From Faecalibacterium sp. (GTDB taxonomy: Bacteria > Bacillota > Clostridia > Oscillospirales > Ruminococcaceae): 64,000 nt of DNA. Of this stretch, positions 33,620-41,625 are shown piece after piece. Both the position numbers and the translations under genes were made by a program. The stretch spans positions 11,322 through 75,321 of the forward strand of contig JAHHRL010000007.1 in the NCBI GenBank assembly GCA_020025825.1, written 5' to 3'. Position 1 is the first letter of the stretch; each line of letters begins with the position of its first letter. A model generated the notes under the pieces. The model was not told the DNA's origin. It did no database searches and was given only the letters and a program-made list of their open reading frames with translations.

Positions 33620-33671
33620 AATTGTAAAGGAAAAAGTGGAAGTTTGGCTTGTCGAAAGTTGTAAATTTGTG

Positions 33672-33727
33672 TTGACAACAACCAACAGTTGTATTATAGT
33701 GGGGCTACAGCAACAACAAAAAGTTGT
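33672..33727 (+). promoter_or_regulatory. Promoter and two operators of the small membrane protein gene
   Basis: TTGACA (33672-33677), 17 bases, TATAGT (33695-33700). Two exact copies of ACAAC-N5-GTTGT lie at 33678-33692, inside the spacer, and at 33713-33727, 35 bases apart and downstream of the start point. A TATAAT (33698-33693) on the reverse strand overlaps and may drive the repressor gene, so both promoters would be shut together. Confidence 0.65.
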
Positions 33728-33759
33728 TTTTGAAAGATTGCGGGAGTGGAGGACGAAAG

Positions 33760-34041
33760 ATGAAACACACATTGAAATATGCGGCGCTGAATTTTAGTAT
33801 TCCGTCAATGCTGGTGCTCGAACTGATGTTTTTAGGTGCATTTGCAGAGGGGACGTTGAATCGAGTGGTATCCCTGCTGGTTTGTGTGGGGCTGGTGTGT
33901 TTAATACGTGCGGCCTGGCAGGAAGTTTTGCGTATGGAAGCACAGGCAAAACAGGCAAAGCGTACGAAGGCACTGCGTGCACAATATACTGCTGCACAGC
34001 AGCCCCAAAACAAAGAAGCGCCGGCTCTGCGAGTGGCATAA
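33760..34041 (+). CDS. Small two-helix membrane protein under S24 repressor control
   Basis: 93 residues from ATG 33760, with GGAGG at 33748-33752. Two transmembrane segments (about 12-32 and 37-55) are followed by a basic, Ala/Gln-rich cytoplasmic tail (EAQAKQAKRTKALRAQ). No family recognised. Divergent from the S24 repressor with its operators in the shared region. A role in a DNA-damage or stress response, as a small inner-membrane protein, is inference from that layout. Confidence 0.75.
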   Translation: MKHTLKYAALNFSIPSMLVLELMFLGAFAEGTLNRVVSLLVCVGLVCLIRAAWQEVLRMEAQAKQAKRTKALRAQYTAAQQPQNKEAPALRVA

Positions 34042-34084
34042 AACAGAACCTTACAAGGAAAATCTACTTTTTTACAAAAATCCC

Positions 34085-34113
34085 TTGACAGTTTGTGATT
34101 CTTGTGTTAATCT
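34085..34113 (+). promoter_or_regulatory. Promoter of the tRNA-Ser pair
   Basis: TTGACA (34085-34090), 17 bases, TAATCT (34108-34113), ending 39 bases before the first tRNA. Confidence 0.6.
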
Positions 34114-34152
34114 ATATCTCGAATCTGGTGCGGCGGCATCATGACCCACTTT

Positions 34153-34240
34153 GGAGGGATGTCCGAGTGGTTTAAGGAAACAGTCTTGAAAACTGTCGAG
34201 GGTCACACCTCCGTGGGTTCGAATCCCACTCCCTCCGCCA
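34153..34240 (+). tRNA. tRNA-Ser(UGA)
   Basis: 88 bases including an encoded CCA. Acceptor GGAGGGA pairs with TCCCTCC, discriminator G. Anticodon loop CTTGAAA in the stem ACAGT/ACTGT gives anticodon TGA. The long variable arm typical of class II serine tRNAs is present, and the T loop is TTCGAAT. Confidence 0.97.
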
Positions 34241-34273
34241 TTTTAAGTGAATTAGATTGAATCACTTTGCTCT

Positions 34274-34364
34274 GGAGTAATACTCAAGAGGTCGAAGAGG
34301 CGCCCCTGCTAAGGGCGTAGGTCGGGAAACCGGCGCGAGAGTTCAAATCTCTCTTACTCCGCCA
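34274..34364 (+). tRNA. tRNA-Ser(GCU)
   Basis: 91 bases including CCA. Acceptor GGAGTAA pairs with TTACTCC. Anticodon loop CTGCTAA in the CGCCC/GGGCG stem gives GCT. Long variable arm GTAGGTCGGGAAACCGGC and T loop TTCAAAT. It is in tandem with the first tRNA-Ser. Confidence 0.97.
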
Positions 34365-34367
34365 TGC

Positions 34368-34417
34368 AAAAACCCGCTGAATACCGAAATGTTCGGGTTA
34401 TTCAGCGGGTTTTTGCT
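34368..34417 (+). terminator. Terminator of the tRNA-Ser operon
   Basis: Stem AAAAACCCGCTGAATA (34368-34383) with TTATTCAGCGGGTTTTT (34398-34414); inner CCGAA/TTCGG extends it. Confidence 0.9.
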
Positions 34418-34443
34418 TTTGTATTGCTAAATTAAAATGATAG

Positions 34444-34482
34444 AAAAAGCCTTGCGCCAATGTTACGGTGCAAGGCTTTTTT
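34444..34482 (-). terminator. Terminator of the RidA gene
   Basis: AAAAGCCTTGC (34445-34455) pairs with GCAAGGCTTTT (34470-34480). A T tract follows on the reverse strand. Confidence 0.8.
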
Positions 34483-34500
34483 GATGAACGAAAAAATCAA

Positions 34501-34878
34501 TTACACGGTAGCAACGATTTCGATTTCAACCAGTGCGTTTTTGGGCAGGCATGCTACCTCAAAAGCGGAACGAGCAGGGTAGCTGCCTTCGGTAAAGAAG
34601 GTGCCGTACACTTCGTTCATAGCGGCGAAATTTGCAATGTCAGACAGGAAAACGGTGGTTTTTACAACGTTATCCATGCAGCTGCCAGCAGATTCCAGAA
34701 TGTTTTTTGCATTGGTCAAAGACTGGCGGGTTTGTTCTGCGATGCCTTCCGGAAAAGCACCGGTTGCAGGGTCCAGCGGCAGCTGGCCGGAAACAAAAAT
34801 CAGGTTGCCGGTCTTAACAGCCTGAGAGTAAGGGCCGATAGCGCCGGGAGCTTTTTCGGTGTTTACAATGTTTTTCAT
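34501..34878 (-). CDS. ridA: RidA-family reactive intermediate deaminase
   Basis: 125 residues, the usual length. RidA hydrolyses reactive enamines/imines formed by PLP-dependent dehydratases. GPYSQAV near the start, FVSGQLPLDP, and YPARSAFEVACLPKNALVEIE with the substrate-carboxylate-binding Arg are all in place. AAGGAGG precedes the ATG. Monocistronic. Confidence 0.95.
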   Translation of the reverse strand: MKNIVNTEKAPGAIGPYSQAVKTGNLIFVSGQLPLDPATGAFPEGIAEQTRQSLTNAKNILESAGSCMDNVVKTTVFLSDIANFAAMNEVYGTFFTEGSYPARSAFEVACLPKNALVEIEIVATV

Positions 34879-34967
34879 GGGGAGGGCCTCCTTTAGGTTA
34901 GATGTATTTTCACATACTGCTATTATAAAAATGCGAATAGAAGTATTGTGCAGACAAAATCATTGGG

Positions 34968-35738
34968 TTACGAAAGCGGCTCGTTATACAAAAGGGTGAA
35001 AAGCGCAAACGGCAGCTGGCGCCGCCAGCTTTCCGGGTCGTGCTTGCCGTTAGGAATGATGCGCTGCGTTAGTTGGACATTCCGCATTTGCAGGGCTTTG
35101 GCAAAATCGGGAAACAGGTGATCCATACCATGATGCTGTTTCATTTCAGAAAAGCCGTAGTCCATATATAAGATGGTGTCCGATTCGATTTTTGCGGTGC
35201 GAATCAGTGTACGCAGCTCTCCGGGGGATACCCAAAGCGAAGGACTGAAGGCAGCCGCAGCGTGAAAAACCGAATTATACGCAAGCAATGCATAAACGGC
35301 CATAAGCCCGCCCATCGAACAGCCCATAATATAAGTGTGTTCCCGTTCGGGCAGGGTGCGATAATTGCTGTCGATAAAAGGCTTTAGCACGTTTACGTAC
35401 CAGTCGAGGGTTTGCTCCCCTTTGCCTGTGTGTTCGCCGAAGATTTTATGGGAAAAGGAATAGGGAGAATACTCATCTAAGCGGGCATTTTCGCCGGTTG
35501 GGCTGCTTTCCACGGCAACTACAATGAGCGGTGTGCGGTGCGAATCCAGATAGTCACCTAAACGCCAGCTTTTCCCATAGGGAGCGTCGGCATCGAAGAA
35601 TACACACTGCCCGTCAAAAAGATACAGTACAGGGTAGCGTTGGGTACAGCTGGGGTAATCTACCGGTAAATATAAATACACACGACGCTGCACAGCGGCA
35701 TCAAGCGCCGGAATTGTAGTGAGCCAAGTTTTAATCAT
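34968..35738 (-). CDS. Esterase-D-like alpha/beta hydrolase
   Basis: 256 residues from ATG 35738 (MIKTWLTTIPALDAAVQRRVYLYLP). The nucleophile elbow GCSMGGL (Ser near residue 138) matches the putative esterase family PF00756. Catalytic His is probably in NGKHDPESW. No signal peptide, so cytoplasmic. Such enzymes hydrolyse siderophores, feruloyl or other esters; the substrate here cannot be told. It stands alone. Confidence 0.85.
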   Translation of the reverse strand: MIKTWLTTIPALDAAVQRRVYLYLPVDYPSCTQRYPVLYLFDGQCVFFDADAPYGKSWRLGDYLDSHRTPLIVVAVESSPTGENARLDEYSPYSFSHKIFGEHTGKGEQTLDWYVNVLKPFIDSNYRTLPEREHTYIMGCSMGGLMAVYALLAYNSVFHAAAAFSPSLWVSPGELRTLIRTAKIESDTILYMDYGFSEMKQHHGMDHLFPDFAKALQMRNVQLTQRIIPNGKHDPESWRRQLPFALFTLLYNEPLS

Positions 35739-35866
35739 AGCAACTGCCTTTCCCAAAGTGCAAAATTGCGCTTAAATTCAGTTTAACATATCTAAAGTTC
35801 GGGTGCAATCACGAAACAGACGTGTTATACTGAAAATATAAATGCAAATGATGTGTGGAGGATATT

Positions 35867-37741
35867 ATGCAAATTACGTCACTGCTGCAAAAAACGGATA
35901 TTCAGCTGGGCTTGGCACCGATGCCAAAGGCTAAGCTGTTGGAAACTATGGTGGACACTCTTGCAGAAAGCGGTGCGGTTTTAGATAAAGAATCCTGCCT
36001 TGCAGCGGTAATTACACGGGAAAATCAATGCAGTACAGGTGTGGGAAAAGGGATAGCCATCCCCCATTGCAAGGGGACAGGAGTAGCACACACTGCAATC
36101 GGAGCGGTTACAATACCGGAAGGCACAGAGTTTGATGCACTTGATGGTGAGCCGGTACGGCTGGCATTTTTGATTGTTACGCCGCAAGGCGGAGAAAATG
36201 AGCATATTCAAGTGCTGGCAAGGCTTTCACGCCTGCTGATGCTGCCCGGCTTTGCAGAGGAACTTTGGAAAGCAAAGAATGTGCAGAGCTTTTTGAAGGT
36301 AGTGGACGAGGGCGAAGCGATGCTTGCAAAGGAGGAACTGGAGCAGGCACGCTGCAAAGCTGAAAAAGCGGCTGCTGCGGGAGAATATACAGTATTAGCG
36401 GTAACAGCCTGCCCTACAGGAATTGCGCACACTTACATGGCTGCGCAAGCTTTGGAGCAAGCAGCGCAGGAACAAGGGATTTCCCTAAAGGTTGAAACAA
36501 ACGGAGCAGCTGGAGTACAAAATGCGCTGACACAAGCTGAGATTGCAAACTGCAAAGGCATTGTGGTGGCGGCGGACCGAGCAGTTCCGATGGAGCGCTT
36601 TGCGGAAAAGCCTGTTTTACGAGTGCCTGTTGCACAAGCCATTACACAGCCGACAGAACTGCTGAAACGTGCTGCAAAGGGCGATGCGCCAAAGTATCAG
36701 GTGAAAAAGACAGAAATAGAGCAGCCGCAACCCAAAGAAGGGTGGCTGTACGCAATGTATCGGCATTTGATGAATGGTGTTTCTAAGATTTTGCCTTTGT
36801 TGGTAGCGGCAGGGGTCATAAATGCACTTTCCTTAATGGTACCGGCAAGCATGACGATATTAGTACAAAATATTGGTACTGCTGCACAAGCGATTACGTT
36901 GGTGGTGTTGGCAGGCTATATTGCAGCATCCATAGGCGGTGAGCCGGCGATGACGGTAGGGTTTGCTACCGGTGTGCTGACACAGCTTGGCGTGAGTGCA
37001 ATGGGCTGGTGCGAGCCAGGTTTTGTGGGCAGCATTTTAGCGGGATACGTATCGGGCGGTGTGGTACGTTTGCTGCAATGCTTGTTTGCAAAGCTGCCGC
37101 AGGCTTTTTCCGGCTTAAAGCCGATGCTGTTGTATCCGGTATTTGGCGTTGCCATTGCAGGGTTGGCGGTTATGGTTTTGAACAGTCCGGCCACCATTGT
37201 TTTAGGAGTACTGCGCATAGCGCTGGCTGCAATGCCTTTGTGGGTGGCAGGAATTGTTGGTGCTGTTTTGGGCGGTATGATGGCTTTCGATTTGGGCGGG
37301 CCAATCAATAAGTTGGCATATGCAGCTGGTGTACTGCTGCTGACAATTGACCATACACAGATTATGGCGGCGGTTATGGCTGCCGGCATGGTGCCACCGC
37401 TGGCAGTGGCCGTGGCAGCTTGGATTTGCCGCAAAAAGGTTACACAGAACGAACGTGCTGCGGCAGGCAGCAATTTGCTGCTGGGCTTGTGCTTTATCAG
37501 CGAGGGTGCAATGCCCATGGCCGCAAGGCAGCCCGGTGCGGCTAAACCGGCATTTATTATCGGCTCTGCAATAGCAGGTGCGTGTGCAATGCTTGGAAAA
37601 TGTACTTGCCCGGCACCGCATGGCGGTATTTTTTTGCTGCCGTTTATACAGCAGCCGATTGCATGGCTAGGCGCTATCGCCTTGGGCGTAGTAATAAGCG
37701 TAGCGGTGCTTTGGGTACGACTGACCCCTGTAAAAAAATAA
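35867..37741 (+). CDS. Fructose-type PTS transporter, EIIA-EIIB-EIIC fusion
   Basis: 624 residues from ATG 35867 with GGAGGA upstream. EIIA (1-145) has the phosphorylated His67 in IAIPHCKG. EIIB (about 172-270) has Cys182 in TACPTGIAHTYMAAQAL. EIIC (about 295-624) is a set of hydrophobic helices with FISEGAMPMAA, the Fru-family substrate motif. It imports and phosphorylates a fructose-like sugar. No 1-phosphofructokinase or DeoR regulator is beside it. The next gene is a sugar-acid kinase, which may mean a different substrate. Confidence 0.92.
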   Translation: MQITSLLQKTDIQLGLAPMPKAKLLETMVDTLAESGAVLDKESCLAAVITRENQCSTGVGKGIAIPHCKGTGVAHTAIGAVTIPEGTEFDALDGEPVRLAFLIVTPQGGENEHIQVLARLSRLLMLPGFAEELWKAKNVQSFLKVVDEGEAMLAKEELEQARCKAEKAAAAGEYTVLAVTACPTGIAHTYMAAQALEQAAQEQGISLKVETNGAAGVQNALTQAEIANCKGIVVAADRAVPMERFAEKPVLRVPVAQAITQPTELLKRAAKGDAPKYQVKKTEIEQPQPKEGWLYAMYRHLMNGVSKILPLLVAAGVINALSLMVPASMTILVQNIGTAAQAITLVVLAGYIAASIGGEPAMTVGFATGVLTQLGVSAMGWCEPGFVGSILAGYVSGGVVRLLQCLFAKLPQAFSGLKPMLLYPVFGVAIAGLAVMVLNSPATIVLGVLRIALAAMPLWVAGIVGAVLGGMMAFDLGGPINKLAYAAGVLLLTIDHTQIMAAVMAAGMVPPLAVAVAAWICRKKVTQNERAAAGSNLLLGLCFISEGAMPMAARQPGAAKPAFIIGSAIAGACAMLGKCTCPAPHGGIFLLPFIQQPIAWLGAIALGVVISVAVLWVRLTPVKK

Positions 37742-37809
37742 AAATGCATAGAGAATCTGTACAGAATTGAGATGTTTTGTGCATAATTTGGTTTTTTTGC
37801 GAAAGGTCG

Positions 37810-37838
37810 TTGTGTTCGGGTGCCTTTGTTGATATTAT
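37810..37838 (+). promoter_or_regulatory. Promoter of the four-carbon acid sugar kinase gene
   Basis: TTGTGT (37810-37815), 17 bases, TATTAT (37833-37838). Confidence 0.45.
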
Positions 37839-37918
37839 AGAACTAACAATATGTAAAGGCCTTTGCTTGTTAGGCAAAGACAGGCTGGCATGAGCAACCG
37901 AAGAAAGGGTGCGAGGAT

Positions 37919-39181
37919 ATGATCCAACTACTGATCATTGCCGATGACTTTATCGGCGCACTGGACACAGGTGTTCAGTTTGCTTCGAATGGTGCACAGA
38001 CCCAAGTGACTACCGATGTTCGTTTCGATTTCAAAAATGCAGACCCAGACGTTCGCGTTTTGGTGATGGATGCGGATACACGCACCCTTGCAGCGGAAAG
38101 TGCTTACCGCACTGTAGCAGGAATCGTACATCGTGCACAGCGTGTGGGTGTGCCTTATATTTACAAAAAAACGGATTCTTCCCTGCGTGGCAATGTGGGT
38201 GCAGAATTAGCAGCTTTGTGCGATGCAACCGGTGCGGGCCGGGTACATTTTATTCCGGCATATCCCGATAACGGACGCATTACACGTAACGGCATTCAGT
38301 ATATTAACGAAGTGCCTGTCAGCGAAACGCTGTTTGGTCAAGACCCGGAGTTTCCGGTTAAGACCTCCTGTGTGGCAGAACTGATTAAGCAGCAGGTAGA
38401 CGTGGCTGTACATAACATACAGGGCAATGTACTGCGTATGCCGCACTTGCCGGAAGGTGTTTTGGTTTACGACTGCGAAACCGAAACGCAGATGGAACAA
38501 ATTGCCTATGGCCTCTCTCGTCGAGGCGAGCTGGCTTTCTGTGCGGGTTGTGCAGGCTTTGTAGGCGTTTTGCCACGGTTGCTGGGTTTAGTGGGTCCTC
38601 GTCCGCAGCTGCCCGTATTAAATAAGCAATTGCTGGTTTTGTGCGGAAGCGAAAACCCATCCGCTATGGCGCAGGTGAATGCAGCTGAACAGGAAGGCAT
38701 TACGCGTGTACACCTGAATGCACAGCAGAAGTTCCAGCTGGAATGGGCTGGCAGCGAGCAGGCTGCGGCGGATTTGGACACATGGGCTGAGTTGTGCAAG
38801 GAAAAGTCTGCTTGCATTCTGGATTCAAACCCGGTCGAAGGCTCGGAAGAAGACACTGCATATGCGCAGGAGCATGGCCTGGATGCACTGCAAAAACGTG
38901 CCAATGTTTCGGCAGCAATGGGTATGATAATGAGCCGTATGCTGAAGAAGCTGGATGATGCAACGGTAATGGTGATTGGCGGTGGCAGTATGCTGCAATT
39001 TATGCGTCAGGCACAGGTGAGCAGCTTGAAGCCCATTTGCGAAATTGCACCGGGCACCGTTTTGATGACAATGGAATACGAGGGCAAGCAGCGAAATGTG
39101 ATTTGCAAGCCCGGTGTGTTTGGTCGAGAAAAACTAATCTGCGATGTGCTGAAGATTGTTCAGGATACATCCGAAAAATAA
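37919..39181 (+). CDS. Four-carbon acid sugar kinase family protein (OtnK/DUF1537)
   Basis: 420 residues. The N-terminal LLIIADDFIGALDTGVQFA is the Asp-Asp substrate motif of the OtnK/DtnK kinases, which phosphorylate D-erythronate, L-threonate or D-threonate at the 4 position. The YKKTDSSLRGNVGAEL segment and the C-terminal nucleotide-binding GGGSMLQF are in place. Neighbours OtnC/OtnI or PdxA2 are absent here, so the exact substrate is open. Confidence 0.88.
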   Translation: MIQLLIIADDFIGALDTGVQFASNGAQTQVTTDVRFDFKNADPDVRVLVMDADTRTLAAESAYRTVAGIVHRAQRVGVPYIYKKTDSSLRGNVGAELAALCDATGAGRVHFIPAYPDNGRITRNGIQYINEVPVSETLFGQDPEFPVKTSCVAELIKQQVDVAVHNIQGNVLRMPHLPEGVLVYDCETETQMEQIAYGLSRRGELAFCAGCAGFVGVLPRLLGLVGPRPQLPVLNKQLLVLCGSENPSAMAQVNAAEQEGITRVHLNAQQKFQLEWAGSEQAAADLDTWAELCKEKSACILDSNPVEGSEEDTAYAQEHGLDALQKRANVSAAMGMIMSRMLKKLDDATVMVIGGGSMLQFMRQAQVSSLKPICEIAPGTVLMTMEYEGKQRNVICKPGVFGREKLICDVLKIVQDTSEK

Positions 39182-39183
39182 AA

Positions 39184-39218
39184 TAAAAAAGCCCCGTGCA
39201 CTGCACGGGGCTTTTTAT
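39184..39218. terminator. Bidirectional terminator
   Basis: AAAAAGCCCCGTGC (39186-39199) pairs with GCACGGGGCTTTTT (39203-39216), loop ACT. Shared by the kinase gene (+) and the P-loop gene (-). Confidence 0.92.
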
Positions 39219-39225
39219 TATGCAT

Positions 39226-39825
39226 TTAACCTTTTGCAACTTCGCTTTCCAAGATATCAACGATTTCTTTCATGCTGGTTTTATACTCTTCATCAGAGGA
39301 GTTGTGGAAAATCAGCAGGGAATCACGCTGCTCAGGCAGCAGGATATCTGTGGGGGGATTGAAGTTGATGCGAGAGATGTACTCGTCCCAGTGTGCAAGC
39401 TTCCAAGTGTCACGGTCGCTGGCACGGCTGATCATACGCTGGTGGCATACCTCGGGGCGTGTTTCAACCCAGATGACTGCCAGCTCGGCACCCTTAGTGG
39501 CCAGAGTTTGGCGCAGGTTTGTGATGTACTCCATATCACGGATTTCACGGGTGAAAGGTGCGTTGATCAAAACCAAATCTTCGTACTGCAGGGCTTCCAT
39601 CGCCAAATCCAACGTAACGACGTATTCCAAATCACGGATATATTCTTCAAAAAAGTCACTGCTGCGGTTATAAGGCTGATTTGCAACTGCAAAAATTTGC
39701 TTGGAAAGCGGAATCAGCGTGTCTTTATCCAAATATACAATATGCTTTAGGGCAGCGGCCAGCTGTTTGGAAATAAAGGTTTTACCACAAGCCGGAGGGC
39801 TGGTGACCAGAATGAGTTTTTTCAC
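39226..39825 (-). CDS. Small P-loop ATPase/kinase (AAA_33-like)
   Basis: 199 residues from a GTG at 39825, with AGAGGTG upstream. The Walker A SPPACGKTF starts near residue 9, a LID-like Arg-rich part is near MISRASDRD, and LVLINAPF is a Walker-B-like strand. It resembles the kinases annotated as AAA_33 or zeta-toxin-like. No antitoxin gene adjoins it, so a nucleoside or small-molecule kinase is as likely. Function unknown. Confidence 0.75.
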   Translation of the reverse strand: MKKLILVTSPPACGKTFISKQLAAALKHIVYLDKDTLIPLSKQIFAVANQPYNRSSDFFEEYIRDLEYVVTLDLAMEALQYEDLVLINAPFTREIRDMEYITNLRQTLATKGAELAVIWVETRPEVCHQRMISRASDRDTWKLAHWDEYISRINFNPPTDILLPEQRDSLLIFHNSSDEEYKTSMKEIVDILESEVAKG

Positions 39826-40165
39826 AGGGATGCACCTCTATTCTATCAAAAACGATGCCGATATAAGCACAAGCACCGATAATGTTAGACCACACGGTCG
39901 TACTTTTATTATACAGTTTTTTGAGGTGTTTGCCCATGGGGAGTTTGATACAATTCGCCAATCAAATATGTATGATTGTTGCATATGGGCGCTAAGAAGG
40001 GGAAATAACCAACAAGTATACTAGTACACTTGTTGGTGTAATTTGTACAGAACATAGATAAAAATAGAAAAAAAGAAGATGCGCATGCATTTTTGTGCAT
40101 GGACGAAAGCGCATAAAGAAAACGAGCAGAGCAGCGCGGATACGGCATATAACCGACAAAAACAA
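39826..40165. other. Intergenic region with one long palindrome
   Basis: About 340 bases with no convincing gene. It contains the inverted repeat ACCAACAAGT (40008-40017) / ACTTGTTGGT (40028-40037) around a central ACTAGT. This has operator-like symmetry and no T run, so it is not a terminator. Overlapping reading frames on both strands lack ribosome-binding sites. Confidence 0.4.
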
Positions 40166-40195
40166 AAAATCCCGGAACGAAAGTTCCGGGATTTA
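40164..40195 (-). terminator. Terminator of tRNA-Val
   Basis: AAATCCCGGAAC (40168-40178 region) pairs with GTTCCGGGATTT ending at 40194; on the reverse strand TTTTTTGTTTTT follows. Confidence 0.85.
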
Positions 40196-40196
40196 A

Positions 40197-40272
40197 TGGT
40201 GGACGGTAAGGGACTCGAACCCCTGACATCCTGCACGTCAAGCAGACGCTCTACCAGCTGAGCTAACCGTCC
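40197..40272 (-). tRNA. tRNA-Val(GAC)
   Basis: 76 bases including CCA on the reverse strand. Acceptor GGACGGT pairs with ACCGTCC, discriminator A. The anticodon loop TTGACGT gives GAC. D arm GCTC..GAGC and T loop TTCGAGT are normal. Confidence 0.97.
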
Positions 40273-40307
40273 ATCTATATTGAACTGGCGTGTGAACCAG
40301 CTCAATT

Positions 40308-40336
40308 ACTATAACATATCTTTTTTTGAAAAGCAA
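40308..40336 (-). promoter_or_regulatory. Promoter of tRNA-Val
   Basis: On the reverse strand TTGCTT (40336-40331), 17 bases, TATAGT (40313-40308), with a long A/T tract around it. Confidence 0.55.
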
Positions 40337-40417
40337 GCCTTTTTTACAAGTTTTTTTATATTTTTGAGATTTTTTGAAAATCCAAGGCAGATTTTTCCGT
40401 ACCTTTGCGGGATTTCG

Positions 40418-40446
40418 TTGCTGTATATAGCGGCTTATGGTATACT
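40418..40446 (+). promoter_or_regulatory. Promoter of the ruvCAB operon
   Basis: TTGCTG (40418-40423), 17 bases, TATACT (40441-40446). I see no LexA-type palindrome beside it. Confidence 0.6.
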
Positions 40447-40477
40447 AATTTAGTTATTATGGAGAGGTATGCATAGA

Positions 40478-40990
40478 ATGAGAGTTTTAGGAATCGATCC
40501 CGGCTATGCGATTGTAGGCTGGGGCATTTTGGACCATACAGGAAACCGATTTACACCCGTTGCCTTTGGTGCGGTTACAACCGAGGCCGGGGTTCCGTTT
40601 GACCAGCGGCTGCGTCAGGTATATGAGGGCGTCAGCGAGGTAATCCGGACCTATCAGCCGGAGGCACTGGCCATTGAACAGCTGTTTTACCAGCACAACC
40701 AAACCACTGTGATTGGCGTAGCAGAAGCTCGTGGTGTGATTTTGCTGGCAGCCGCACAGGCAGGGCTGCCGATTCAGGAGTTTACCCCCATGCAGGTGAA
40801 AATGGCAGTTACGGGATATGGCAAGGCTGTAAAAAAGCAGGTGCAGGAGATGACACGCATTTTACTGCACTTGGAAAAGGTCCCGAAACCCGACGATACG
40901 GCTGACGCACTGGCGATGGCTATTACCTATTGCCATACTTCCCGCAATCAGCTGCAAAACTTTCAGCCAAGACGCATTGGCCCAATTTGA
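40478..40990 (+). CDS. ruvC: Holliday junction endonuclease RuvC
   Basis: 170 residues from ATG 40478; the site GGAGAGG (40461-40467) is ten bases upstream, too close for the alternative ATG at 40469. Catalytic acids: Asp7 in LGIDPG, Glu in LAIEQLFY, and the pair in DDTADALA. RuvC cuts Holliday junctions symmetrically, guided by RuvAB encoded next. Confidence 0.96.
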   Translation: MRVLGIDPGYAIVGWGILDHTGNRFTPVAFGAVTTEAGVPFDQRLRQVYEGVSEVIRTYQPEALAIEQLFYQHNQTTVIGVAEARGVILLAAAQAGLPIQEFTPMQVKMAVTGYGKAVKKQVQEMTRILLHLEKVPKPDDTADALAMAITYCHTSRNQLQNFQPRRIGPI

Positions 40991-41016
40991 TTTGATAAAA
41001 AAAGGAGTGCAGGTTT

Positions 41017-41622
41017 ATGATCTACTGCTTGACAGGGACGGTTGTAAAAAAGAATATGGATTCCGTGGTCATTTCCTGTGGAGGCGTGGGCTATCTGGCG
41101 CAGGTGCCCACGAATGTATCGGCGGCCCTGCCCCCGGTTGGGAAAGAGGCTACCCTGTATACGGTAATGAACGTAACAGAAAATGATGTGAGTTTATTCG
41201 GGTTTGCCAGTGAGGCACAAAAGGATTGCTTTACCATGCTGACAAGTGTATCCGGCGTAGGCCCCAAGGTGGGTATTGCACTGTTAAATGCACTGGAGCC
41301 GGACCGAATTGCGCTTGCGATTTCTGCCGGGGACCATAAAGCGCTGACTGCGGCGACCGGTGTGGGCCCCAAACTTGCACAGCGTATTGCGCTGGAGCTG
41401 AAGGATAAAGTAGGCAAGGGGCTTATGGAAGGCGTTGCCTTGTCTGATGTATCGGCTGCTGCGGCAGCACCGGCGGCAGGTGCAAGCCAAGCCATTGCGG
41501 CATTGGTCAGCTTGGGCTACAGCCAGAGCGATGCTGCCCTTATGGTGTCTAAGGTGGACGAAAATCTGCCGGTGGAAGAAATCATTAAACTGGCGCTGCG
41601 CAGTGCGGCGGGGAGGAGATAA
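41017..41622 (+). CDS. ruvA: Holliday junction branch migration protein RuvA
   Basis: 201 residues. The N-terminal OB fold (1-63) is followed by tandem HhH motifs (SGVGPKVGIALLNAL and TGVGPKLAQRIALEL) that hold the junction, and a C-terminal three-helix domain (ASQAIAALVSLGYS) that docks RuvB. AAGGAG before the ATG; ruvB starts three bases after the stop. Confidence 0.97.
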   Translation: MIYCLTGTVVKKNMDSVVISCGGVGYLAQVPTNVSAALPPVGKEATLYTVMNVTENDVSLFGFASEAQKDCFTMLTSVSGVGPKVGIALLNALEPDRIALAISAGDHKALTAATGVGPKLAQRIALELKDKVGKGLMEGVALSDVSAAAAAPAAGASQAIAALVSLGYSQSDAALMVSKVDENLPVEEIIKLALRSAAGRR

Positions 41623-41625
41623 ACC

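Noticed and set aside
28125..34041. Prophage or ICE remnant
   Set aside because: Only repressor-type genes are present; there is no integrase, replication, packaging, conjugation or att-like direct repeat. The nearby tRNA-Ser genes are intact with no partial 3' copy seen.
39226..39825. Zeta-type toxin of a toxin-antitoxin pair
   Set aside because: No epsilon-like antitoxin gene on either side; only the P-loop is shared.
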